Source: an uncultured Lachnospiraceae bacterium
GTDB lineage: Bacteria; Bacillota; Clostridia; Lachnospirales; Lachnospiraceae
Direction of reading: 5' to 3'
Assembly (NCBI GenBank): GCA_947178145.1
Contig: CAMWXE010000016.1
Location: 1-64,000 of the forward strand
Length of the DNA: 64,000 nucleotides
The first letter of the stretch is position 1, and every line of letters begins with the position of its first letter. The notes beneath the pieces are model-generated. The model saw only the letters and a list, made by a program, of their open reading frames with translations, searched no databases and was not told where the DNA came from. A program made the position numbers and the translations under genes. Below, piece by piece: positions 43,155 through 52,048 of this stretch.

Positions 43155-44068
43155 TTTATCACCTCCAAAAACAGACTCTCAAGGGACGGTTCCATGATTT
43201 CTATTTTGACAGGACAAAGCCCGGTTTCGGAAAATACATTGAAAAGAAATTGCTGCACTTTTTTCATGTTACGGCTATGCAGGACAATTTCCCTGTTGTT
43301 TTCTTCCGAGTTGGCAAGCAGCGGTTTGATAGCCGGCTGCTGTTTAAACGCCAGCAATTCATCGTCAGCAGAAAACTCTACCAATAGGCTGTCATGCCCA
43401 TGTAACGCCTTGATTTCCGCGAGTGTACCACAAACAGCGATTTTTCCCTGATTCAGAAAAGCAGCATGGTCGCAAATACGCTCTACGTCTGAAAGAATGT
43501 GGGTAGAGAATAAAACGGTTGTGGTATCACTGATTTTGCGGAGAATATCTAAAATTTCTTTTCTCCCCACAGGATCAAGTGCGCTTGTCGGTTCGTCACA
43601 AATCAATAATCTGGGATTGGTAAGCAAGGCCTGCGCGATACCGAGACGCTGTTTCATACCACGCGAAAATCCGCCGATTTGTTTTGTTACGCCGCTCAAT
43701 CCTACGAGGGAAAGAAGTTCATGACCTCTTTGTTCCATTTCACTTTTGTCTATACCAATGACTGCACCACAAAGTCTAAGGTATTGCGGCGGGGTCATAT
43801 AATTGTAAAACTCCGGCACATCTGGTAAATAACCAATAAACTGATTTGTTTTTGTTTGTCCAAAACAGACTGCCTCATTACAGATATGGATTTCTCCACT
43901 ATCCGGCTGCAATAGTCCTAACACCATTTTCATTGTTGTCGTTTTCCCTGCGCCGTTTTGCCCAATGAAGCCGAAAATACTTCCTTCTGGTACTGACATA
44001 TTCAGATTATCTATGATTTTCTGCTTTCCAAAACTTTTAGACAAGTTTTGTATTGTAAGTACATTCAT
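43151..44068 (-). CDS. ABC transporter ATP-binding protein
   Basis: 305 aa ABC ATPase. The ORF frame extends to 44143, but GGGGGCGG before the ATG at 44068 fixes MNVLTIQNLSKSFGKQKIID. Walker A is GQNGAGKTT near residues 35-43, signature GGFSRGMKQRLGIA, Walker B RLLICDEP, and the H-loop is STHILSDVE. The C-terminal extension after about 215 is usual in ABC-2/CcmA-type exporters. It overlaps its neighbours on both sides by 4 nt, forming a compact operon. Confidence 0.9.
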   Translation of the reverse strand: MNVLTIQNLSKSFGKQKIIDNLNMSVPEGSIFGFIGQNGAGKTTTMKMVLGLLQPDSGEIHICNEAVCFGQTKTNQFIGYLPDVPEFYNYMTPPQYLRLCGAVIGIDKSEMEQRGHELLSLVGLSGVTKQIGGFSRGMKQRLGIAQALLTNPRLLICDEPTSALDPVGRKEILDILRKISDTTTVLFSTHILSDVERICDHAAFLNQGKIAVCGTLAEIKALHGHDSLLVEFSADDELLAFKQQPAIKPLLANSEENNREIVLHSRNMKKVQQFLFNVFSETGLCPVKIEIMEPSLESLFLEVIK

Positions 44069-44268
44069 TCGTCCGCCCCCTTTCCGAAAATAAAATAGAT
44101 GACTGGTCCAAAAAGTAATAGAACCATGACAACTATAAGCCACATAATTTTATTACCAAAACGATAATGTGGATGGCGTAAGATGTGAACCACCGCTACG
44201 GCTGCAAGTGCGATATCCATGATTAGAATCGGTATAAGCAAAGGCAGCATTTTAAATAGAGTATCCAT
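44065..44268 (-). CDS. PLDc_N-domain small membrane protein
   Basis: 67 aa with two membrane helices (about 6-28, 41-61). The core LLIPILIMDIALAAVAVVHI and the block FGNKIMWLIVVMVLLLFGPV, ending IYFIFGK, are the PLDc_N (phospholipase D N-terminal) module, which occurs alone beside ABC-2 ATPase genes. AGGAGGT precedes the ATG. Its role in the transporter operon is unknown; it may act as a small membrane partner. Confidence 0.8.
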   Translation of the reverse strand: MDTLFKMLPLLIPILIMDIALAAVAVVHILRHPHYRFGNKIMWLIVVMVLLLFGPVIYFIFGKGADE

Positions 44269-44317
44269 GTTTTACCTCCTGTTAATTGATGCGTCACTAT
44301 TTGTATCATATTAGAAA

Positions 44318-44336
44318 TATTATCATAATGATAATA
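44318..44336. promoter_or_regulatory. Operator-like palindrome upstream of the ABC-2 operon
   Basis: TATTATCAT and ATGATAATA form a perfect 9-bp inverted repeat around one base. It lies between the HTH regulator gene and the ABC-2 operon, 50 bp before the first operon start, in the right position for the regulator encoded next to it. A CCGCCC/GGGCGG hairpin at 44354-44371 may terminate the regulator transcript. Confidence 0.55.
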
Positions 44337-44375
44337 AATAGTCAATAGATACCGCCCATGTCAGGGCGGCAGATT

Positions 44376-44918
44376 TTATTGATTGTTTTTTTCTTCCGGA
44401 GAAATAATTAATCCAATCGTTCTCAATTTACGTTCTGGGTTAGGTTCGTTATCTTTTACTTTGCTGATGATGTGTGAAATATCTGTTACAAGAGAAGTCA
44501 ACTCCTGATCTGATAAATAAAGGGGAGAAAGGGAAAAACCGGACATATCTTCTTTGATATTTATATTCGGCGACTGACAGTACTGTTGAAATTGCTTTGC
44601 AAACCCTATCATATACTGCATGAAATACTGCATATATATTTTTCCGGAATTTTCTTCTAACATTGTTTCCATTTCGCTATTGATATTGAACGCAAGCGCA
44701 TATGTCTTTTCAACTGTACCGCGTATTTGTGTTTCCTCAACCACTTTCAAAATACCGTCACGCAACATTTTTTTAAGATGCCGATATAATGTGGCAGGTG
44801 GAATATCATTATATGTATCAGATAAATGCTTTGCTGTTGCTTTCCCCTGGGAATGTATTTCAAGCAATAGTTTGCATCTAACTGGATTTGTAATACAGTC
44901 CATAAGTTTATCAGCCAT
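44376..44918 (-). CDS. Helix-turn-helix transcriptional regulator (ArsR/HTH_20-like)
   Basis: 180 aa. The start at 44918 has AGGAGG, 6 nt away; the ORF-track start at 44975 does not. The N-terminal winged HTH, AKHLSDTYNDIPPATLYRHL near residues 32-51, is followed by the wing LKVVEETQIRGTVEKTYAL. The C-terminal part is helical and probably binds a ligand or dimerises. It is encoded upstream of the ABC-2 operon on the same strand and most likely controls it through the palindrome at 44318. Confidence 0.82.
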   Translation of the reverse strand: MADKLMDCITNPVRCKLLLEIHSQGKATAKHLSDTYNDIPPATLYRHLKKMLRDGILKVVEETQIRGTVEKTYALAFNINSEMETMLEENSGKIYMQYFMQYMIGFAKQFQQYCQSPNINIKEDMSGFSLSPLYLSDQELTSLVTDISHIISKVKDNEPNPERKLRTIGLIISPEEKNNQ

Positions 44919-45019
44919 AGTGTTCCTCCTGTTTGAGTATATGAAAATATTATCGCTCTGGCAGTAAAAAGTCAACTACTGATATAGACATATATTCTCA
45001 GTAAATTGAAAACAAATTA

Positions 45020-45177
45020 GGAGCTGTAGGAAAATAAGTGATGCAACTTGCGCAGGATATTTCTTCGAGGATGTATGTCAAAAAACGTAGGCGTAGCGGG
45101 CTACGGCGAGGCTTTTTGACATGCATAATCGGAGAAATAGACAAGTCAAGATGCGTCAGTTATTTTTCTACAGATCC
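45020..45177. mobile_element. 158-bp MITE (intact copy) flanked by TTA
   Basis: It is bounded by GGAGCTGTAG and TACAGATCC, with TTA on both sides (45017-45019, 45178-45180). It is the inverse of the copy inside helD at 4467 and of identical length. The centre forms a stem CAAAAAACGTAGGCGTAG / CTACGGCGAGGCTTTTTG. There is no ORF. It fills most of the 375-bp gap between the HTH regulator and the Nudix promoter. Confidence 0.88.
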
Positions 45178-45295
45178 TTACTATTTACTGCGCATTGTGT
45201 GAGAACATGATGGCTTCCAGGCCGTGAATGGCAACGAGAAGAATACGATTCTGCAATAATTGACATTTGTGGTAATGTGTATCAGGATATTTTGA

Positions 45296-45324
45296 TTGTG
45301 GTCGTGTCAGCGGCATGATATAAT
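45296..45324 (+). promoter_or_regulatory. Promoter of the Nudix/PIN operon
   Basis: -35 TTGTGG (45296-45301), a 17-nt spacer and a perfect -10 TATAAT (45319-45324). It lies inside the ORF-track frame beginning at 45296, showing that the true Nudix start is downstream at 45395. Confidence 0.6.
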
Positions 45325-45394
45325 GAATGGTATTAGAGTGTGTCTGGAGAATCAGAATCATAAAAAAGAAGAGTCTAAGGAGGAGAAGACATTT

Positions 45395-45844
45395 ATGGCA
45401 CGCACAGAATCAGTTGAGCTTACGGTGTTATGTCTGATATATGATAAGGACAGGTATTTACTGCAGGACAGGGTGAAGGAGGATTGGAGAGGATACACGC
45501 TGCCCGGCGGTCATGTGGAGGCAGGGGAATCCATTGTCGATGCTGTGGTGCGTGAAATGCGGGAGGAGACAGGGTTGACGGTGTTAAACCCCAGACTTTG
45601 CGGTGTCAAGCAGTTTCCGACGGAGGAGGGGCGCTACATTGTGTTTTTGTTTCGTGCGGACCAGTTTGAGGGGGAACTGGTTTCCTCAGAGGAAGGGGAG
45701 ATGCACTGGGTTCGGAGAGATGCACTGGCGCATGTTCCCGCGGTGAACGATCTTGACGGGCTGCTGCGGGTGATGCTTGACGATGGGCTGAACGAGTTTC
45801 AGTATATGATAGAAAATGGTGAGTGGAAGGCGATAATAAAATAG
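45395..45844 (+). CDS. Nudix hydrolase (MutT/8-oxo-dGTP-diphosphatase-like)
   Basis: 149 aa. The start at 45395 has AGGAGGAG upstream. The Nudix box, GGHVEAGESIVDAVVREM plus REETGL (residues 38-61), is complete with the metal-binding REXXEE. The enzyme cleaves a nucleoside diphosphate linked to another moiety. The overall length and the start VELTVLCLIYDKDRYLLQDR fit 8-oxo-dGTP diphosphatase-like sanitising enzymes, but the substrate is not fixed by sequence. It is followed 38 bp later by a PIN-like protein on the same strand. Confidence 0.9.
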   Translation: MARTESVELTVLCLIYDKDRYLLQDRVKEDWRGYTLPGGHVEAGESIVDAVVREMREETGLTVLNPRLCGVKQFPTEEGRYIVFLFRADQFEGELVSSEEGEMHWVRRDALAHVPAVNDLDGLLRVMLDDGLNEFQYMIENGEWKAIIK

Positions 45845-45882
45845 GAGAATATGCTAAAAGAAAGAGAGGAACAGAAATCAAT

Positions 45883-46530
45883 ATGAATTATTATTTTATA
45901 GATTATGAAAATGTCCACGCAGATGGATTTACGGGGGCGGAAAATCTCGGTGAAAAGGATGTGATCTGCGTGATGTACACGGAGCAGAGCAAGGCGTTTT
46001 CGCTGGAGCTGGTGGAGAAGATTGCAAGACAGCATGCAAGGCTTGAGTCCTACAAGGCGGGCACAGGGGCAAAAAATTCGCTGGATTTTCAGCTCGCGTC
46101 CTATCTGGGATATATGATTGCAAAGAGCGAGGGCACGGACGACTGTTTTTATATTGTTTCCAGAGATACCGGATTTAACCATCTGGTTGACTTCTGGGCG
46201 GAGCGCAATGTGACAGTGAAACGGGTTCCCAATTTTATGGGGGAGGAGAAAGAGACAAAAACCGCTGCCGAGGAGGAACCCAAAGTCAACGCCAAACCAA
46301 AGACAAAGGGAAAGTCCAAAGTATCGGACTCGAACAAGGCTACGAAGGAGGAGCTTCTGCAGTATCTCACGGAGGAGGAATACTCGGACAAGATACTGGA
46401 GATTTTTAACAGTTACAAGACGAGGGTTGCCATCAACAATGGTCTGAGCAAGGAGTTTCGGGACAGCCAGAAGAGCAGTGCCATTTACAAAAAGTTAAAG
46501 ACCCTGTTAAAAGAAAAGCAGAAGTCTTAA
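45883..46530 (+). CDS. PIN-like (NYN/PIN_7-type) domain protein
   Basis: 215 aa. The start at 45883 has GAGAGGAA upstream. MNYYFIDYENVHADGF near residues 1-16 carries the first acidic residues (FIDYEN); LDFQLASYLGYMI near 68-80 and YIVSRDTGFNHLVDFW near 90-105 carry the others, matching a PIN-like RNase fold. A charged Lys/Glu-rich linker (about 120-150) leads to a C-terminal helical domain of about 65 residues. It probably acts on RNA; no partner is known. It may be co-transcribed with the Nudix gene. Confidence 0.78.
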   Translation: MNYYFIDYENVHADGFTGAENLGEKDVICVMYTEQSKAFSLELVEKIARQHARLESYKAGTGAKNSLDFQLASYLGYMIAKSEGTDDCFYIVSRDTGFNHLVDFWAERNVTVKRVPNFMGEEKETKTAAEEEPKVNAKPKTKGKSKVSDSNKATKEELLQYLTEEEYSDKILEIFNSYKTRVAINNGLSKEFRDSQKSSAIYKKLKTLLKEKQKS

Positions 46531-46579
46531 ACAGGCTATGTGAATCAATATATTGTGCAAAGTCAGAGAGGGCGGCAAA

Positions 46580-46903
46580 ATGGGAGTATCGGCAAAGGGG
46601 CGAAGGCGGATTTCGTATCAGGGACAGAATTTTGTGTGGTGGGTTGCGCCGGACGGCGATGACTGCGACAGGGTTTATCTGAATATTGTCTCTGAGGATA
46701 AAAGCATGATATTGGCCTACAGGGTTGATGGCGAGAGCTTTCGCATTATCAGTAAGGGAAGGCGGCTTCATGGAGAGAAGACCTCCGGGAAGTGGCAGAT
46801 GTGCAGGATTCCGTTTCGGGATCCGCTGATGGTCGTGACGCCAAAAGATGTGGCGCAGATGATCGCGTGGGCAGTCAGTGAAAGGGATGAGTACTCTGTA
46901 TGA
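46580..46903 (+). CDS. Small conserved protein, family A of a tandem pair
   Basis: 107 aa. GAGAGGGCGG before ATG 46580 supports MGVSAKGRRRISYQGQNFVW; the TTG at 46553 does not. The sequence YQGQNFVWWVAPDGDDCDRV and the strand pattern after it resemble the neighbour at 46948 (VNGQKFVWWYLIREHETIVK), so the two are paralogues of an unrecognised, probably beta-rich family. No membrane segment or catalytic motif is visible. Confidence 0.6.
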   Translation: MGVSAKGRRRISYQGQNFVWWVAPDGDDCDRVYLNIVSEDKSMILAYRVDGESFRIISKGRRLHGEKTSGKWQMCRIPFRDPLMVVTPKDVAQMIAWAVSERDEYSV

Positions 46904-46947
46904 GGAAAGTACTGCTCTGTGATGGATAAAAAGAGGAGAGTGGTTAA

Positions 46948-47394
46948 ATGAAGAGGAAAGTAAGGACGATAACGGTAAATGGACAAAAGTTTGTGTGGTG
47001 GTATTTGATTCGTGAGCATGAGACGATCGTGAAACTATCTCCGTATGCGGATAAGACTTCTGTGATTAGTGTCGTTTTTTCAGATATAAAGGACAGTCTT
47101 TATGGTCAGTATAATGAATGTGTTGTGATATCCTCGGTTAAAACGGATAACTCTTTTCTCAGCGGTCTGATTCAATATAATGAAGGGGTTGCATTGTCTG
47201 CCGACGATCCAAGGTGTTGTGTCACGTTTGTGGAGTCATGGAGTAATCCAGAGTATTACTGTACGATTATTGAGCCGAAAATGGCAGGGTTGCTGCTCAC
47301 TTATTTTACGGAGCAGAATTATTTATTTGAGACGCGAAAAAGCATCACGCGAAATGGATACGATCTGCTTTGGCAGATGGGGTATCGTAGATGA
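46948..47394 (+). CDS. Small conserved protein, family A of a tandem pair (second member)
   Basis: 148 aa. It starts MKRKVRTITVNGQKFVWWYL after GAGGAG. It shares G-Q-X-F-V-W-W and the following strand pattern with the gene at 46580 and has a longer C-terminus (IIEPKMAGLLLTYFTEQNYL, where the first has VVTPKDVAQMIAWAVSERDE), so both keep a final helical PK-X-hydrophobic module. The function is unknown. It is followed 35 bp later by the M19 dipeptidase. Confidence 0.6.
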   Translation: MKRKVRTITVNGQKFVWWYLIREHETIVKLSPYADKTSVISVVFSDIKDSLYGQYNECVVISSVKTDNSFLSGLIQYNEGVALSADDPRCCVTFVESWSNPEYYCTIIEPKMAGLLLTYFTEQNYLFETRKSITRNGYDLLWQMGYRR

Positions 47395-47429
47395 CAAACA
47401 AAGATAATAAGTAAAAAAGGAGCAATAAA

Positions 47430-48377
47430 ATGAAAATAGCCGACATGCACTGTGACACGATATCCGAAATATGGGAAAGCAGGAAACGGGACAGTCCCCA
47501 GCAGCTTTCGCAGAACAATTTACAGATAGATATTCAGAAAATGAAAAAATCAGGATACTTGCTGCAGAATTTTGCCATGTATGTGGACTTGGGAAAGGGA
47601 CTTGACCCGTTTGCGTATGTGCTGGAGCTGATTGATGTGTTTATTGATGAGATGGAGAAGAACAAAAACGACATTAGTGTCATAAAAACGTATGAGGAAA
47701 TTGCCGAAAACGAGCAGCAGGGGAAAATGTCCGCGCTCATGACAATCGAGGAGGGCGGATGCTGCAAGGGAGATATTGGAAACTTGGAGAAACTCTATCA
47801 GCTTGGGGCGCGCATGATGACACTGACTTGGAATTATCCCAATGAGCTTGCAAGCCCGAACCTGTTTGACAATTCAAAAGGATTGACAGAAAAGGGATTT
47901 TTATTTATAGAAAGAATGGAGCAGCTTGGCATCATCATTGACGTTTCCCATCTGTCCGATGCGGGTTTCTGGGATATTGCGGGGAACACGAATAAGCCGT
48001 TTGTGGCAAGCCACTCCAATGCGCGCGCGCTGTGCGGACACTGCAGAAATCTCACGGATGATATGATCCGGACAATCGCGGAGCGGGGCGGTGTCATCGG
48101 ACTCAATTACTATGGATGCTTTTTGAATGAGACAAATGACAGTCATTCCAGCGCGGCGCGAATGGCAGCGCACGCGAGGCATATGCTCAATGTGGGGGGC
48201 AGCGAATGTCTGGGGCTTGGCTCTGACTTTGACGGCATCGGCGGCGAACTTGAGATACAGGACTGTTCGCAGATGCATAAGCTCGTCGACGCGTTCGAGA
48301 GACAGCACTTCACCAATACTGAGATCGAGAATGTTCTGTACCGGAATGTCATGCGGGTATACAGGGAGCTGCTGTAG
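47430..48377 (+). CDS. Membrane dipeptidase (peptidase M19)
   Basis: 315 aa binuclear zinc dipeptidase of the renal dipeptidase family. The metal ligands are visible: HCD near residues 7-9, Glu in TIEEGG near 111-114, His in VSHLSD near 173, and His in SHSNARALCG near 194. LGLGSDFDGIGG near 261-272 is the family C-terminal Asp region. It hydrolyses dipeptides such as those with D-residues or Cys-Gly. There is no signal peptide, so it is probably cytoplasmic despite the family name. AAAGGAG lies upstream. Confidence 0.93.
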   Translation: MKIADMHCDTISEIWESRKRDSPQQLSQNNLQIDIQKMKKSGYLLQNFAMYVDLGKGLDPFAYVLELIDVFIDEMEKNKNDISVIKTYEEIAENEQQGKMSALMTIEEGGCCKGDIGNLEKLYQLGARMMTLTWNYPNELASPNLFDNSKGLTEKGFLFIERMEQLGIIIDVSHLSDAGFWDIAGNTNKPFVASHSNARALCGHCRNLTDDMIRTIAERGGVIGLNYYGCFLNETNDSHSSAARMAAHARHMLNVGGSECLGLGSDFDGIGGELEIQDCSQMHKLVDAFERQHFTNTEIENVLYRNVMRVYRELL

Positions 48378-48623
48378 CACAATTTCCTCTGCTATGACAA
48401 AATGGTCTCAGCAGATTTTCACAATAATGATCAGCTCCTTCGTTGACAAATTCTGCCTGTGTAATGTTCTACCGTTCCTTGCATGGATATCAATAGTTAC
48501 AGTTGTTTTTAAGCGCTTTCAGGCCGGTTCATAGAAAGCGTGTTTTTAGAGAAAGTTTAGAGACAACTGTGTTATTATAGAATGTAAAACATCAAATATC
48601 AACGGTACATTTGGAGGTAGAAT

Positions 48624-50981
48624 ATGAGACAAAGATCATTGTTTGTAAGGCTGGCTGCTTTTTTTATGGCTGTTGTGCTCGCTATGGCTATGACAGGCTG
48701 TAATGGAAACATTTCATTGGATGGAGAAAATGGAACATTCACTGACGGGATGAATGAAGCATCCGGGCAGGGAAATAGTGCCGACAGCAATGGAATGGGA
48801 CGCTATGTGGGTACGACTGTCTATGAGGGAAAAGAATGCTATGGCTTGACACAGATGCAGACGTTAAATGACGGTCGGATCATGCTGTTGAACCCCTCTG
48901 CTATGGAGAAATCCGTGTCAACAGACGGAGGAAGCACGTGGAATATTGAGGCAGACGAAACGTTATCGGCATTTATGGAAGAGCATTATCCTGCAGCGGC
49001 AGCAGTTGCAAAGGACGGTACGGTTGCGTTTATCGGTCTGGACGAAAGAGAAGATTCTCCGGGCGGTTTTTATAGTGAGTATGATTGTAACCTCTATATA
49101 TGCAGTACAGATGGTACAATCAGGCAGCTGCCAGTGGAACTGCCGGAAGAGGATGCCCGCATGAGAAACCTTGCCTTTGACGAGGCGGGAAACCTTTACG
49201 TGTATGTGTATGCAGCCGGAAGCGGCAGTATCTACGTGATAGATATCCATGAGGGGACAGCAGAGAAGCTCGTGCAGGTTGACAATTCCAATGAAACCAT
49301 GATGGAATGCAGAGACAATCTGCTCATGTATGTGACTGCCAGAACAATTTTTCTGTATGATTTGGAAAAGAAGAGCTTTGTTGAGGATGAAACACTTGAA
49401 CGATTTCTTGAGGAAAATTATGAGAGCGGAATGCTTTGGGTTGGCGGAAATTACCACGCATATGCCTTTCTGGGGGAAGGCTGCACAATTTATATTGTGG
49501 ATGAGAAAGGACTGTACCGTCACACGATTGGCGGCAGTGTGGTAGAACAGGTAATTGACGGGGCTTTTTCACCGCTGGGAAATCCCACAGACCACATTGT
49601 CGCAATGACTACAGCTGAGGAAAATAATTTTCTTGCCATGTTTGATAATGGGAAAATGATAAAATTTGACTATGATGCTGCGCTTCCGTCAGTACCGACG
49701 GACAGGCTTATCGTTTACAGTCTGGAAGAAGATGATTTGGTGAAACAGACGATAGCGGCATGTCAGGCACAGGCGCCAAATCTGTACATACAGTATCAGA
49801 TTGGAATGAGTGAGGAAGGCATCACGCGGGAAGACGCACTGAAAAAGCTGAATACACAGCTGCTTAGCGGCAGTGGTCCCGATATCATCATGCTGGATGG
49901 CATGAATATGGACACCTATGCTGAAAAAGGTGTGCTGGCGGATCTGTCCGATATTGTCAGGGAAGTCAGCCAGCAGGACGGACTTTACAGCAATCTTATC
50001 GACGAACTTGCAGTGGACAACAGGATATACGCTGTTCCGGCAAAGTTTTATATACCTGTTCTTTATGGGGATGAGACATTTGTAGGCGGCGTGGAGGACT
50101 ATGAATCTCTGGCTGATATGGTGGAGAGGGCAAGGGAGTCCTACCCTGATACGGATTTGTTGAATGTATGTTCCGCAACAGGTATTCTCAGAAGGTCTGT
50201 TCCAGTATGTGCGCCGTCATGGAAGGATGACGATGGGCATCTGAATCAGGATAAAATACGGGCATTTTTGGAGCAGACCAAGCAGATTTATGAGGCACAG
50301 ATGCATGGCATACCACAGTCAGATATAGAAAAGTACCAGCAGGACCGGTTTTGGGATGACGGAACAGACTTTGAGGACAATGGGTACTTTATGTCGACGC
50401 AGGGCAGCGCTTATCTGATGCGTGAGTCGCCGTTTGCATATGGTGAGATTCTGACAGCCTCGAACTATGAGGATATGCTGTCTGTATCAAGAATGGAGGG
50501 TTTGGAGAATACCATGATAAAGCTGCTGGATGGTCAGAGCAGTAAGGTCTATCATCCTGCGTCCATTATCGGCATGAACGCGGCAGCGGAGAATCCCCAG
50601 ACCGCCAGGCAGTTTGTGAAGATGATGATCGGCAATGATGTCCAGAAACTGATGCAGTTTGGGCTACCTGTGAACAAGAAAGCGCTGACAGAGCAGTTTG
50701 CCTGCAAAGAAAGTGACCTGGGAGAGAACGGCGAAAAGGGTTTATCAGGTTTCACTATGACAAATGGGGAGACTTTTCTATATCTGATTTATCCTGTTGA
50801 TGAGGATGACATTGCCCGCCTTGAACAGTGGATAGCCTGTTTCGATACGCCGTACCTTGGCGATGCAGTGTTGGAAAATATAGTTTATACGGAGGGCGTG
50901 GCGTATCTTGAAGGGATGCAGGAACTCGACGCGGCAGTGTCAGCGATTGCAGACAGTGTGGAAATCTATTTATATGAATAA
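48624..50981 (+). CDS. Large lipoprotein: beta-propeller-like N-part and ABC solute-binding C-part
   Basis: 785 aa. The signal peptide with lipobox AMTGC gives Cys26. Residues about 60-370 consist of repeated strand blocks (LYICSTDGTIRQL, LYVYVYAAGSGSIYVIDIHE, IYIVDEKGLYRHTIGG), like a propeller. From about 375, LIVYSLEEDDLVKQTIAACQ and GPDIIMLDGMNMDTYAEKG begin an extracellular solute-binding protein fold (family 1 type) that continues to the end. The combination is unusual and no transporter genes adjoin it, so it may sense or scavenge a sugar-like ligand. AGGAGGT-like TTGGAGG precedes the ATG. Confidence 0.72.
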   Translation: MRQRSLFVRLAAFFMAVVLAMAMTGCNGNISLDGENGTFTDGMNEASGQGNSADSNGMGRYVGTTVYEGKECYGLTQMQTLNDGRIMLLNPSAMEKSVSTDGGSTWNIEADETLSAFMEEHYPAAAAVAKDGTVAFIGLDEREDSPGGFYSEYDCNLYICSTDGTIRQLPVELPEEDARMRNLAFDEAGNLYVYVYAAGSGSIYVIDIHEGTAEKLVQVDNSNETMMECRDNLLMYVTARTIFLYDLEKKSFVEDETLERFLEENYESGMLWVGGNYHAYAFLGEGCTIYIVDEKGLYRHTIGGSVVEQVIDGAFSPLGNPTDHIVAMTTAEENNFLAMFDNGKMIKFDYDAALPSVPTDRLIVYSLEEDDLVKQTIAACQAQAPNLYIQYQIGMSEEGITREDALKKLNTQLLSGSGPDIIMLDGMNMDTYAEKGVLADLSDIVREVSQQDGLYSNLIDELAVDNRIYAVPAKFYIPVLYGDETFVGGVEDYESLADMVERARESYPDTDLLNVCSATGILRRSVPVCAPSWKDDDGHLNQDKIRAFLEQTKQIYEAQMHGIPQSDIEKYQQDRFWDDGTDFEDNGYFMSTQGSAYLMRESPFAYGEILTASNYEDMLSVSRMEGLENTMIKLLDGQSSKVYHPASIIGMNAAAENPQTARQFVKMMIGNDVQKLMQFGLPVNKKALTEQFACKESDLGENGEKGLSGFTMTNGETFLYLIYPVDEDDIARLEQWIACFDTPYLGDAVLENIVYTEGVAYLEGMQELDAAVSAIADSVEIYLYE

Positions 50982-51129
50982 AGGAGAGTGATTTGTGTAC
51001 AGTTTCTTATATAGACAAAAACTATAACAGCTAGAAGGAAAGAGAAACTGTACAATTTCATTGGCATCTGGTATAGTAATATCTAAATTACAAATCATAC
51101 CCAAATCATAGGAAAACGGAGACCATAAA

Positions 51130-52041
51130 ATGACACTTGTCCAATTGAAGTACATCATCACAGTGGCCGGGGAGAATTCTTTCAACGATGCTGCCAAAGT
51201 CCTTTTTATATCGCAGCCCAGCCTTTCCGCCGCGGTCCGCGCACTGGAGAGAGAGATCGGGTTTGACATCTTCGTGCGCTCGAAGGCGGGAATCACGCTG
51301 ACTGCAAAGGGTGCGGAGTTCATCGGTTATGCAAAGTCGGTAATGGAGCAGTACGAACTGCTGGACGCAAAGTTTATCTCACAGACCGAGGTGCGCAAAA
51401 CCTTTAGCGTGTCGATGCAGCACTACACATTTGCAGTGAGTGCGTTTGTGGAGCTTGTAAAACAGTATGGAATGGACGAGTACGAGTTTGAGGTGCACGA
51501 GACCAAGACGTATGATGTGATTGACAATGTCAGGAACCACAAGAGTGAGATTGGAATCCTGTATCTGAACGATTTTAACAGAAAGGTGCTGACAAAGCTG
51601 TTTGTGGAATACGATCTGCAGTTTGAGCCTCTGATGGAGTGCAGGATCTATGTCTATCTGTGGAAGGGACACCCGCTGGCGGACAGGGAGGAACTTGCCC
51701 TGGAAGAGCTGGAGGAATATCCATGCCTCGGATTTGCACAGGGAGAGCACAATTCCTTTTACTTTGCGGAGGAGGTCCTGAGCACCTATCAATACAAGCG
51801 ATTTATCCGCGCAAACGACAGGGCGACGCTGCTCAATCTGATGGTTGGATTAAATGGTTATACGCTGTGCTCGGGAATTATCTGCGAAGATTTGAACGGA
51901 AAAGATTACTGTGCGATCAGGTTGAAATCCGACGAGAAAATGACCATCGGGTACATTTCCCGCAAGGATGCGCCGGTCAGCGTTATCGGACAGAAGTATC
52001 TGGAAGAGATCGCAAAATACAAGGATAAATCATTAGAATAG
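51130..52041 (+). CDS. LysR-family regulator of the sulfur gene block
   Basis: 303 aa. The N-terminal HTH is NSFNDAAKVLFISQPSLSAA near residues 17-36, with VRALEREIGFDIFVRSKAGI next. The C-terminal co-inducer domain starts near 90. It heads a run of genes for trans-sulfuration, methionine-sulfoxide repair and methionine uptake on the same strand, so it is probably a CmbR/MtaR-like activator; the ligand could be O-acetylserine or homocysteine. Candidate sites are the imperfect ATAGT repeats upstream at 51070-51090 and the palindrome ATAGT-AAA-ACTAT at 55038. CGGAGACC precedes the ATG. Confidence 0.88.
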   Translation: MTLVQLKYIITVAGENSFNDAAKVLFISQPSLSAAVRALEREIGFDIFVRSKAGITLTAKGAEFIGYAKSVMEQYELLDAKFISQTEVRKTFSVSMQHYTFAVSAFVELVKQYGMDEYEFEVHETKTYDVIDNVRNHKSEIGILYLNDFNRKVLTKLFVEYDLQFEPLMECRIYVYLWKGHPLADREELALEELEEYPCLGFAQGEHNSFYFAEEVLSTYQYKRFIRANDRATLLNLMVGLNGYTLCSGIICEDLNGKDYCAIRLKSDEKMTIGYISRKDAPVSVIGQKYLEEIAKYKDKSLE

Positions 52042-52048
52042 ATTTTTA

